Positions 1 to 4,918 of a stretch of 7,783 bases of DNA are shown here, in pieces (position 1 is the first letter of the stretch; each line of letters begins with the position of its first letter). Location of the stretch: assembly GCA_021802025.1 (NCBI GenBank), contig JAKABC010000078.1, forward strand, positions 1 through 7,783, read 5' to 3'. A program made the position numbers and the translations under genes. Source of the stretch: Actinomycetes bacterium. Lineage in GTDB: Bacteria; Actinomycetota; Acidimicrobiia; Acidimicrobiales; RAAP-2. The notes under the pieces were generated by a model. It saw only the letters and a list, made by a program, of their open reading frames with translations, had not been told where the DNA came from and did not search any database.

Positions 1-965
1 CGCTCCACCAGTGGCCACGGCCCGGCGTGCCAGACGACCGCGCGACGCAGCGGCGTGGCGAAGACGACCGAGGCCGGCGGGGCGCTGAGCGTCCCGCGCG
101 CGCCGAGCACGACCGGCCGGTCCCCCTCGTCGCGCACCTGCAGGGGTACCGGGCGGACCAGCGTCGTCGCCGGCGAGGGGGCCGCGAGCCGGCCCGGCCA
201 CGGGGCGCCGTCGGCGCCGTCGGCCTCGGGCGCCCCCCAGGGCACGAGGGTCGCCCGATCCTCGGGTCCCCGCCCGCCGCGCAGGCGCGCCACGCACACC
301 GCCTCGGCCCCGAGGCGCCGGCGCACGCGGTGGGCCGCGACCTCGGCCCGGTCGTCGCCGGCGCTGCGCTGGCCGAAGAAGCCCCGCTGCTCCCCCGACG
401 CCGTGACGACGCCGCGCAGCGCCGCCAGTCGCGCCTCGAGGCGGGGGTCGCGCTGACCCTCGAGTTCGGCGAGCTCCCCGCGGGCCACGCGGTGCGCGTC
501 GAGGACCCGGCGGTCGAAGCGCTCGGCGACGCGCGCCGGGTCGAGGTCGGCGAAGGCGCCCACCGTGCGTAGCCCCAGCCGCTCGCCCGTCGTGGCGAGG
601 TCGCGTCGGCCGAGCGCGGTGAGGGGCTGGGCCCGGCGGAAGGCGTCGCCGCGACCGACCGGCACGACCACCCGCTGGCGCGCCGCGAGCTCGGCGCTGA
701 AGAGGCCCTCGGCCACACCGAGGTCGGGCTCGACGCCGACGACCTCGAGCACGCACCGGCGCACGAGGCCGAGCACCACGTCGTCCCCGCCGAAGAAGCG
801 GCTCGGCCCGCGCAGCGGCAGCGCGAACAGCCCCAGGCGCACCGCCTCGGTGAAGGGGCAGAGGGCGTCGAGGGCGTCGAGCAGCTCGAGGGTCGCGCGC
901 AGCGTCGACCCGTCGGGCGCCTCGTCGCTCAGCGACTCGACCCAGACGGCGAGGAGGCGCTCCAC
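1..965 (-). CDS. imuB: ImuB-like inactive Y-family polymerase homologue, partial (C-terminus beyond window)
   Basis: ImuB is the catalytically dead Y-family member that, with ImuA' and DnaE2, forms the SOS mutasome and bridges it to the beta clamp. 321 codons are visible from a GTG at 965, whose G is the last base of the imuA' stop (TAGTG), so translation is probably coupled. Seen: LFALPLRGPSRFFGG (residues 46-60), the ImuB counterpart of the Y-family S-x-DE catalytic strand but without the acidic pair; a helix-hairpin-helix zone (about 115-163); QRGFFG (193-198), aligned where ImuBs carry a QLxLWG clamp motif; then GGRGPEDRATLVPWG and, at the edge, WHAGPWPLVE, typical of the ImuB C-terminal region. 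Odd: only about 40 residues precede the LFALP strand, where roughly 90-100 are usual, and about 30 residues (164-193) stand where the little finger of well over 100 residues should be. No frameshift was seen. Family assignment is confident; the domain loss is judged from memory of homologues. Confidence 0.85.
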   Translation of the reverse strand, partial: MERLLAVWVESLSDEAPDGSTLRATLELLDALDALCPFTEAVRLGLFALPLRGPSRFFGGDDVVLGLVRRCVLEVVGVEPDLGVAEGLFSAELAARQRVVVPVGRGDAFRRAQPLTALGRRDLATTGERLGLRTVGAFADLDPARVAERFDRRVLDAHRVARGELAELEGQRDPRLEARLAALRGVVTASGEQRGFFGQRSAGDDRAEVAAHRVRRRLGAEAVCVARLRGGRGPEDRATLVPWGAPEADGADGAPWPGRLAAPSPATTLVRPVPLQVRDEGDRPVVLGARGTLSAPPASVVFATPLRRAVVWHAGPWPLVE

Positions 966-1624
966 TAGGGCGCCTCGGCCCGCCCGTCGCGGTTGGGCAG
1001 GACGGCGACGTGCTCGCGCACGGGCCCGGCGGCCCCGCGCCCACCGACCCGCACGCTCAGACGACGCGCGTCGAGGCGGCTCGTCGTGACCCACTGCGCG
1101 TCGACCACGCTGAAGAGCAGGTCGGCCGGCAGCGGCCACGGGGTGCGCGGCTCGCTGAGGGCGAGCAGGACCGCGCCGCTCTCGCGCACGCGGTCGACGA
1201 GACGCCGGGCCGCCCCGTGGGCCGCCCGGCCCGGCGGGCGCACCACGACGAGGTCGACCCCGTCGAGCAGGTCGGCCGTCGACTCGGCCCACGCCCCGCG
1301 CGGGCGGGGCACGAAGAGCACGCGGCGCAGGTCGAGGCCGAGCTCGAGCATCGCGACGACCCCCGGGTCGTCGACCCCGACGACCCCCGCCCAGTGACCC
1401 TGCGCGCTCGACTCGGCGACGAGGGCGAGGGCGAGGCTCAGCCCGCCCCGGCCGGCCGGGGCCTCGACGACGACCGTCGAGCCGCGTCGCAGTCCCCCGC
1501 CCGGGACCCAGCCGCGCCACGGCTCGCCGAGCGGCAGGAGGCGGGTCGAGGCCAGGGCGACCGGGCGCAGCGTCGCCCGTAGTTCGGTGGGGATTGGGGG
1601 TCGGGAGAGGTCAGAAGCGAACAT
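965..1624 (-). CDS. imuA': ImuA'-like RecA-fold mutasome protein
   Basis: The 219-residue product resembles actinobacterial ImuA', a RecA-like accessory protein that partners ImuB in SOS-induced translesion synthesis. Visible: VPGGGLRRGSTVVVEAPAGRGGLSLALAL over residues 40-68, where a P-loop would be but with no Lys (GRGGLS), and a Walker B-like strand LLDGVDLVVVRPP (119-131) preceded by WAE. Loss of the Walker lysine is common in this branch, so ATPase activity is doubtful. I chose the ATG at 1624 rather than the longer open frame to 1783: the upstream residues are not family-like, they would run through the control region, and a -10 hexamer sits nine bases before this ATG. The stop codon shares its last base with the imuB GTG. 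An SOS box covers the start codon. What cannot be seen is whether dnaE2 lies nearby. Confidence 0.85.
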   Translation of the reverse strand: MFASDLSRPPIPTELRATLRPVALASTRLLPLGEPWRGWVPGGGLRRGSTVVVEAPAGRGGLSLALALVAESSAQGHWAGVVGVDDPGVVAMLELGLDLRRVLFVPRPRGAWAESTADLLDGVDLVVVRPPGRAAHGAARRLVDRVRESGAVLLALSEPRTPWPLPADLLFSVVDAQWVTTSRLDARRLSVRVGGRGAAGPVREHVAVLPNRDGRAEAP

Positions 1625-1632
1625 ATGTTCGC
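1617..1632. promoter_or_regulatory. LexA operator (SOS box), perfect 16-bp palindrome
   Basis: GCGAACATATGTTCGC reads identically on both strands and contains CGAAC-N4-GTTCG, the Gram-positive/actinobacterial LexA (Cheo-type) consensus. It separates imuA'-imuB (minus) from the SRAP gene (plus), both families with known SOS links. Its minus-strand ATG (1624-1622) is the imuA' start codon, and its plus-strand TATGTT could be a -10 for the SRAP gene, so one LexA dimer could silence both directions. The match is seen directly; LexA control is inferred from it. Confidence 0.92.
1624..1629 (+). promoter_or_regulatory. possible -10 element for the SRAP gene, inside the LexA box
   Basis: TATGTT on the plus strand fits TANNNT and lies in the right half of the LexA palindrome. 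It would give a leader of about 55 bases before the SRAP ATG at 1692. I see no other TANNNT hexamer between the box and that ATG, and no good -35 upstream. This is the best candidate rather than a firm call. Confidence 0.3.
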
Positions 1633-1633
1633 C

Positions 1634-1639
1634 ACAGTA
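1634..1639 (-). promoter_or_regulatory. -10 element for leaderless imuA' transcription
   Basis: The minus strand reads TACTGT (fits TANNNT) ending nine bases before the imuA' ATG at 1624. With the usual 6-9 base gap, transcription would begin at or within two bases of the start codon. No Shine-Dalgarno sequence precedes the ATG, which agrees with a leaderless mRNA. No convincing -35 is visible (TGGCGG at 1662-1657 is weak). The LexA palindrome covers the predicted transcription start. Confidence 0.5.
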
Positions 1640-1656
1640 GCGAGGCCGCGTCACGG

Positions 1657-1678
1657 CCGCCAGCCCGGGCCCTGGCGG
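1657..1678 (+). repeat. 7-bp inverted repeat in the SRAP leader
   Basis: CCGCCAG (1657-1663) and CTGGCGG (1672-1678) are exact reverse complements around an 8-base loop, CCCGGGCC. In an mRNA starting near 1635 this would be a GC-only hairpin about 13 bases before the SRAP ATG, able to affect initiation. In such GC-rich DNA a chance hairpin of this size is plausible. Confidence 0.35.
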
Positions 1679-1691
1679 GCAGACTGGGGCC

Positions 1692-2387
1692 ATGTGCGGC
1701 CGCGTCGCCCTCTTCACCCCACCGGCCCACCTGGCCCGGTTCCTCTCGGCCGCCCTCGCGGCCGGGCTCGACCCGGAGGGCACCCCGAGCTGGAACGTCG
1801 GCCCCCAGCGCTCCCTCTTTGCCGCCGCCGAGGGACCCGAGGGCCGGGTCCTCGACCGCTACCGCTGGGGCCTCGTCCCCGCCTGGGCGAAGAGCCCCGA
1901 GATCGGCAACCGCCTCTTCAACGCCCGCGCCGAGACCGTCGCCGAGAAGCCCTCCTTCCGCGCGGCCTTCAAGTCGCGGACCTGCGCGATCCCCGTCGAC
2001 GGCTTCTACGAGTGGGACCACCGCCCGGGCGCGAACCGCCAGCCGCACTACTTCACCCGCGTCGACGGTGAGCCGCTGGTGCTCGCCGGGCTCTACGAGC
2101 ACTGGCGCGACCCCGCGACCGACCAGACGCTCCTGACCTGCACCGTGATCACGACCGAGCCGAGCGCCGACCTCGAGCAGATCCACGACCGGATGCCCGT
2201 CGTGCTCGACCCCGACGACCTCGAGGCCTGGCTCGACGTCGCGGGTCACGAGACCGGCGAGCGACAGAGTCTCTTACGCCCGGCGCCGACGGGCACGCTC
2301 ACCCACCACGCCGTCCCCAAGGCCGTGGGCTCGGTGCGCAACGACGGGCCCGGGCTCATCGAGCCCGAGTCGACGACCCTGTTCTGA
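1692..2387 (+). CDS. yedK: SRAP domain protein (YedK/HMCES family abasic-site crosslinker)
   Basis: SRAP proteins form a thiazolidine crosslink between their N-terminal cysteine and abasic sites in single-stranded DNA, shielding them from strand breakage and error-prone bypass. The 231-residue length is normal. All hallmark residues are present: Cys2 in MCGR (exposed when Met1 is removed), N77 and E81 in NARAE, E107 in DGFYEW, and H165 in IHDRMPV; the E. coli YedK counterparts are C2, N75, E105 and H160. WNVGPQ near residue 35 and RWGLVPAW near 58 are also typical. The start is fixed by the need for Cys2. The Shine-Dalgarno is poor (GGGG two bases before the ATG). The divergent SOS box and the mutasome genes opposite support a DNA-damage role. 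No frameshift or missing key residue is seen. The symbol is given by homology to E. coli yedK. Confidence 0.95.
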   Translation: MCGRVALFTPPAHLARFLSAALAAGLDPEGTPSWNVGPQRSLFAAAEGPEGRVLDRYRWGLVPAWAKSPEIGNRLFNARAETVAEKPSFRAAFKSRTCAIPVDGFYEWDHRPGANRQPHYFTRVDGEPLVLAGLYEHWRDPATDQTLLTCTVITTEPSADLEQIHDRMPVVLDPDDLEAWLDVAGHETGERQSLLRPAPTGTLTHHAVPKAVGSVRNDGPGLIEPESTTLF

Positions 2388-2437
2388 ACCATCCAGTCGA
2401 ATCGGGCCCCGGCCGCCGCCCCAGGCCCGTCCTGGCG

Positions 2438-2851
2438 ATGTCCGGCTCGCCCCCGGCGCGAGTCTTCGAGGCGCACGTCGATCCCCACCAGATCGTGCGC
2501 TGGTGGGGCCCGCGACGCCTCACCACCGTCGTGGTCACCCTCGATGCACGCCCGGGCGGGAAGTGGCACTTCGTCCAGAGCGGGGCCGACGGAGTGATCC
2601 ACTCATTCTTCGGCTTCTTCCACACCGTCGAGCCCGGCGCGACCCTCGTTCAGACCTTCGAGTACGAGGGCGCGCGTGGCCACGTCCTCGCGTCGCGCCT
2701 CGGGTTCCGCCCCGACGCCGGCGGCGCCCTGTTGCACAACACGACCGTGTTCTTCTCAGTCGCCGACCGCGACGCGATGATTGCCGCCGGCATGGAAGAG
2801 GGTGCCGTCGACGGTGGCTAACGACTCGACGAACTGCTCGTCCAGGGGTAG
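2438..2851 (+). pseudogene. decayed AHSA1-type SRPBCC (START-like) domain gene
   Basis: The frame encodes a START/Bet v1-like domain of the Aha1 C-terminal (AHSA1) group: VFEAHVDPHQIVRWWGPR near the start, RPGGKWHF, then a FFGFFHTVEPGATLVQTFEY core and MIAAGMEEGAVDG at the end. Members usually bind a hydrophobic ligand and have about 140-160 residues; the specific role cannot be told. From the ATG at 2438 the product is only 127 residues because GGC TAA (2816-2821) stands where the family normally has Trp plus a polar residue. Beyond it the same frame continues RLDELLVQG to a second stop at 2849-2851, the expected C-terminal helix. At the front, the first beta strand is not recognisable and the ATG has no ribosome site. 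This reads as recent decay; a functional short protein or a sequencing error at the stop cannot be excluded. Confidence 0.65.
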
Positions 2852-2864
2852 GTAGGGCGGTCGA

Positions 2865-2870
2865 TAGCCT
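2865..2870 (+). promoter_or_regulatory. -10 element for leaderless GNAT gene
   Basis: TAGCCT fits TANNNT and is followed by six bases and then the GTG at 2877. This is the spacing of actinobacterial leaderless genes, where transcription starts on the start codon. No Shine-Dalgarno is present and no clear -35 is seen 17 bases upstream. Confidence 0.45.
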
Positions 2871-2876
2871 TGTTGG

Positions 2877-3383
2877 GTGCTCCGGCTGCGCCCCTATCGC
2901 CTCGATGACGAGGCCGCGGCCGTCGCCGCGGATGAGGCGCTGCGCGCCGAGGACTTCCCTTTCCTATTGCGCGCGCCCGATCGCACCTGGGCGGAGTTTG
3001 TTAAGGACCAGCGCGACCACGTCTACGTCCGCACGCTGCCCGGGGAGTGGCCTCCGGGCACCCAGCTCGCCGCGGTCGACAACGACGTCCTCGTCGGCAG
3101 GGTCTCGCTGCGCTTCGCCCTCACCAACCCGTTCCTCCTCGAGCACGGCGGCCACGTCGGCTACGCGGTGGTGCCCACCTGGCGGGGACGGGGCTACGCG
3201 ACCGAGATGCTCCGCCAGGCCGTTATCGTCCTGCGCGCCCACGGCGTCGAGAGGATCCTCGTGACCTGCGACGTGGCGAACGAGGCCTCGCGCCGGGTGA
3301 TCGAGAAGAACGGGGGCCGCTTCGAGCGCCTGAGCGCCGTGGACGCTGACGGCGGGCCCGATCGGCGCTACTGGATCGAGTGA
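2877..3383 (+). CDS. GNAT family N-acetyltransferase
   Basis: The 168-residue protein has the GNAT fold and should transfer an acetyl group from acetyl-CoA to an amine in the cytoplasm; the substrate is unknown. It opens with LRLRPYRLDDEAAAV, the usual first strand and helix. A central HVGYAVVPTWRGRGYATEML (residues 93-112) is motif A, with RGRGYA (103-108) binding the pyrophosphate of CoA. VTCDVANEASRRVIEKNGGRFE (129-150) is the motif B region with the common N-x-A-S. Layout and length resemble the single-domain RimJ/RimL-like or COG3981-like acetyltransferases. The GTG start gives a complete N-terminus and sits six bases after a -10 hexamer. The gene is not obviously in an operon: a damaged SRPBCC gene precedes it and a strong hairpin lies about 20 bases after its stop. 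Confidence 0.9.
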   Translation: MLRLRPYRLDDEAAAVAADEALRAEDFPFLLRAPDRTWAEFVKDQRDHVYVRTLPGEWPPGTQLAAVDNDVLVGRVSLRFALTNPFLLEHGGHVGYAVVPTWRGRGYATEMLRQAVIVLRAHGVERILVTCDVANEASRRVIEKNGGRFERLSAVDADGGPDRRYWIE

Positions 3384-3402
3384 TCTCACCCCGGACGGTC
3401 GA

Positions 3403-3450
3403 AAACCCCGAGTGACCAGTGGGCCGAAGCCCACCCGCCCCTCGGGGTTT
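3403..3450. terminator. nested hairpin terminator after the GNAT gene, possibly bidirectional
   Basis: A perfect 10-bp outer stem (AAACCCCGAG at 3403-3412 with CTCGGGGTTT at 3441-3450) encloses an inner 6-bp stem (GTGGGC 3419-3424, GCCCAC 3429-3434) with a CGAA tetraloop. On the plus strand the stem ends in TTT, 20 bases after the GNAT stop. On the minus strand it ends in TTTT followed by CG, a slightly better intrinsic terminator, which would stop transcripts arriving from the DUF2332 side. The structure is certain; its use as a terminator is inferred. Confidence 0.7.
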
Positions 3451-3845
3451 CCGAGGCACACCACCGGCACCCCGTGTCGGACAGGGCACCGCTAGCGGCA
3501 TGCACTCCACGCCATTGGCCTCTCGCGGGTCGCGGACCGAACTCCGCTACCGCTCGAAGGGCTCCGTCCCCCTTGCGGGGTCCCTCGCCCCCCGCCTCCC
3601 TCTCACCTCTCGGCTCGAAGTCGGTGGGCAGGTACTGCGTGGACTACGACCGTCACTGTGCCAGAGCCCCGGGGCCCCGCCAAGGGCCAGGGGCGAAATC
3701 ATCGGGTTTTACCCAACTCCGGGGTCGTTTTCCACCGGATTGGCGCGCACGGTCGAAGTAACCAACGACTTAGGCGCACGTTATCCACACCGAGCGCACT
3801 CCACCGCGCACTCACGACAGCCTCACGCGGACCGGGCCGCGGGGC
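3451..3845. other. hairpin-rich intergenic region without a recognised gene
   Basis: This 395-bp stretch lies between the convergent GNAT and DUF2332 genes. Frames across it give low-complexity Arg/Pro/Ser products with no family likeness, so I call no protein. It holds many short stems: CCGGCAC/GTGTCGG (3464-3470, 3474-3480, one G-T pair), the palindrome CCGCTAGCGG (3489-3498), GCGGA/TCCGC (3532-3536, 3543-3547), CCCC-TTGC-GGGG (3569-3580, a GCAA tetraloop on the minus strand), and GGGT/ACCC (3704-3707, 3711-3714). A minus-strand RNA through it would end at the hairpin at 3450-3403. I looked by eye for RNase P, tmRNA, SRP and cobalamin riboswitch signatures and saw none. It could be a structured RNA, a mobile-element remnant or a long 3' UTR. 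Confidence 0.4.
3781..3789 (+). promoter_or_regulatory. single perfect DnaA-box 9-mer
   Basis: TTATCCACA matches the bacterial DnaA box consensus exactly and is unusually AT-rich for this window. Only one copy is seen and no origin features (clusters, dnaA/dnaN, AT-rich unwinding element) are nearby. It may be a DnaA titration or regulatory site, or chance. Confidence 0.25.
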
Positions 3846-4901
3846 TCAGGCCCTGCTCAGGCGCTCCACCCACCGACCGTGGGGATGGCACCACCCCCAT
3901 CGTACCGGGGCCTCACCCGGGCGCGACACCACCACCTGGCTCGCGCCACGCCGTCGCTCGTCGGAGGTCTCCTCGAAACCAGGCCACGCGACCAGGGTCG
4001 ACTCGATCGAGACCCACGCGACGTTGCTTGACGCGCCGCGCTCACGCAGCGCCTCGTAGTAGGCGCGGCGCTCGGGCTCGGAGAAGTAGAAGGCGGACCA
4101 GGTGTTCACCACCACGCGCAGGTCGTCGTTCGCGGCCAGCTCGAGGGCGTCGTCGAGCCGATCGAGCGCGTCACCCTTGAGCAGGGTGGTCGCGGGCCAC
4201 GCGCGGTAGCGCGCGACGATCGCGTCGAAGCGCTCGTGGCGACGCCGCTCTTCGGGCCACAGGCAGGCCTTCAGCCACAGCCGGTCATCGTCGTCGCCGA
4301 GGTCGAGGGGGTACGGGTCGATCCCCACGCGCGCACCGACTCTCGGCAGCGGCGTCGCGCGATCGACGTCGCCCTCGTCCTCGCACACGAGGGTGAGCGG
4401 GTCACCGTCGTCGCGCGCGCGCACCGGGAACCGGTCGAAGAAGAGGTTGATGCCCGCCGAGGTCCCGACGTCGATGACGGCCATTGTCTCGTCGGGTGCG
4501 ACCAGGTCGCGCACGACGGCCTGGAGCACGGCGCTGCGACCGGGCTCGTTCGTCTGGGTCGAGCGCCACAGCTGGGAACGCACCACGTCGGGCTCGGCGC
4601 GCACGACCGCGATCACGGCGTCGGCCGCGGCGTCGACGTCGGTCGGCGCGTCGTGGCGGATCGCGTCGTAGAGGGGCGCGAGGATCGGGTGGCCGAGCAG
4701 AGCGGCGCGGTGCAGCGCGGCGAGGACCAGCATGGGGTTGCGCTGCTCGGCCCGCACGCTCGCGAGCAGACCCAGCGCCCCCTCGTCGTCCTCGAGGCGC
4801 GCGAGGAGCGCGGCGTAGAAGGGCAGCCGGTCGAGGTCCTCGGGCGCCAGGGCGAAGTGGTAGCGCCGGCGCGCGTCGTCGAGGTCGAGTTCGTCAGCCA
4901 C
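3846..4901 (-). CDS. DUF2332 family protein, function unknown
   Basis: This 351-residue protein has the length and motifs of DUF2332, a family common in actinobacteria and without an assigned reaction. Visible marks are RSTQTNEPGR (residues 113-122), VIDVGTSAGINLFFDRF (142-158), which looks like a glycine-rich nucleotide or SAM-binding loop after a strand, GIDPYPLDL (193-201), LKACLWPEERRRHERF (210-225), LVVNTW-like VVVNTWSAFYF (263-273) and a C-terminal HPHGRWVE (339-346). The loop suggests a Rossmann-type, perhaps methyltransferase-like fold, but that is inference only. The GTG at 4901 was chosen because it gives family length and follows GAGGGG with a 4-base gap; the open frame continues far upstream only as an antisense-type GC shadow over the next gene. 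It begins 17 bases after the transporter stop on the same strand, so it is probably the third gene of the metal operon. Confidence 0.85.
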   Translation of the reverse strand: MADELDLDDARRRYHFALAPEDLDRLPFYAALLARLEDDEGALGLLASVRAEQRNPMLVLAALHRAALLGHPILAPLYDAIRHDAPTDVDAAADAVIAVVRAEPDVVRSQLWRSTQTNEPGRSAVLQAVVRDLVAPDETMAVIDVGTSAGINLFFDRFPVRARDDGDPLTLVCEDEGDVDRATPLPRVGARVGIDPYPLDLGDDDDRLWLKACLWPEERRRHERFDAIVARYRAWPATTLLKGDALDRLDDALELAANDDLRVVVNTWSAFYFSEPERRAYYEALRERGASSNVAWVSIESTLVAWPGFEETSDERRRGASQVVVSRPGEAPVRWGWCHPHGRWVERLSRA

Positions 4902-4905
4902 GGAT

Positions 4906-4911
4906 CCCCTC
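4906..4911 (-). promoter_or_regulatory. ribosome binding site fixing the DUF2332 start
   Basis: GAGGGG on the minus strand lies four bases before the GTG at 4901, inside the 17-base gap after the transporter stop codon. It is the clearest Shine-Dalgarno in the window and decides the start of an otherwise over-long frame. The spacing is a little short. Confidence 0.55.
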
Positions 4912-4918
4912 GGACACC

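Noticed and set aside
1611..2249. A 212-residue minus-strand frame opposite the SRAP gene.
   Set aside because: It is the mirror of a clear SRAP gene and would read through the LexA box; no family likeness.
3395..3757. The 9-mer ACGGTCGAA occurs at 3395-3403 and again at 3749-3757, flanking the non-coding block like a target duplication.
   Set aside because: Nine bases of GC-rich sequence can repeat by chance, and no matching terminal inverted repeats or transposase were found.
3384..3845. RNase P RNA, tmRNA, SRP RNA or cobalamin riboswitch in the intergenic block (a minus-strand GCCCACTGG looked like a B12 core element).
   Set aside because: The conserved signature strings of these RNAs are missing on both strands; the B12 resemblance is limited to a few bases of the terminator hairpin.
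3419..4180. Plus-strand open frames of 95-253 residues across the intergenic block and the end of DUF2332.
   Set aside because: Products are Arg/Pro/Ser-rich with no motif, lack ribosome sites, and run antisense into DUF2332.
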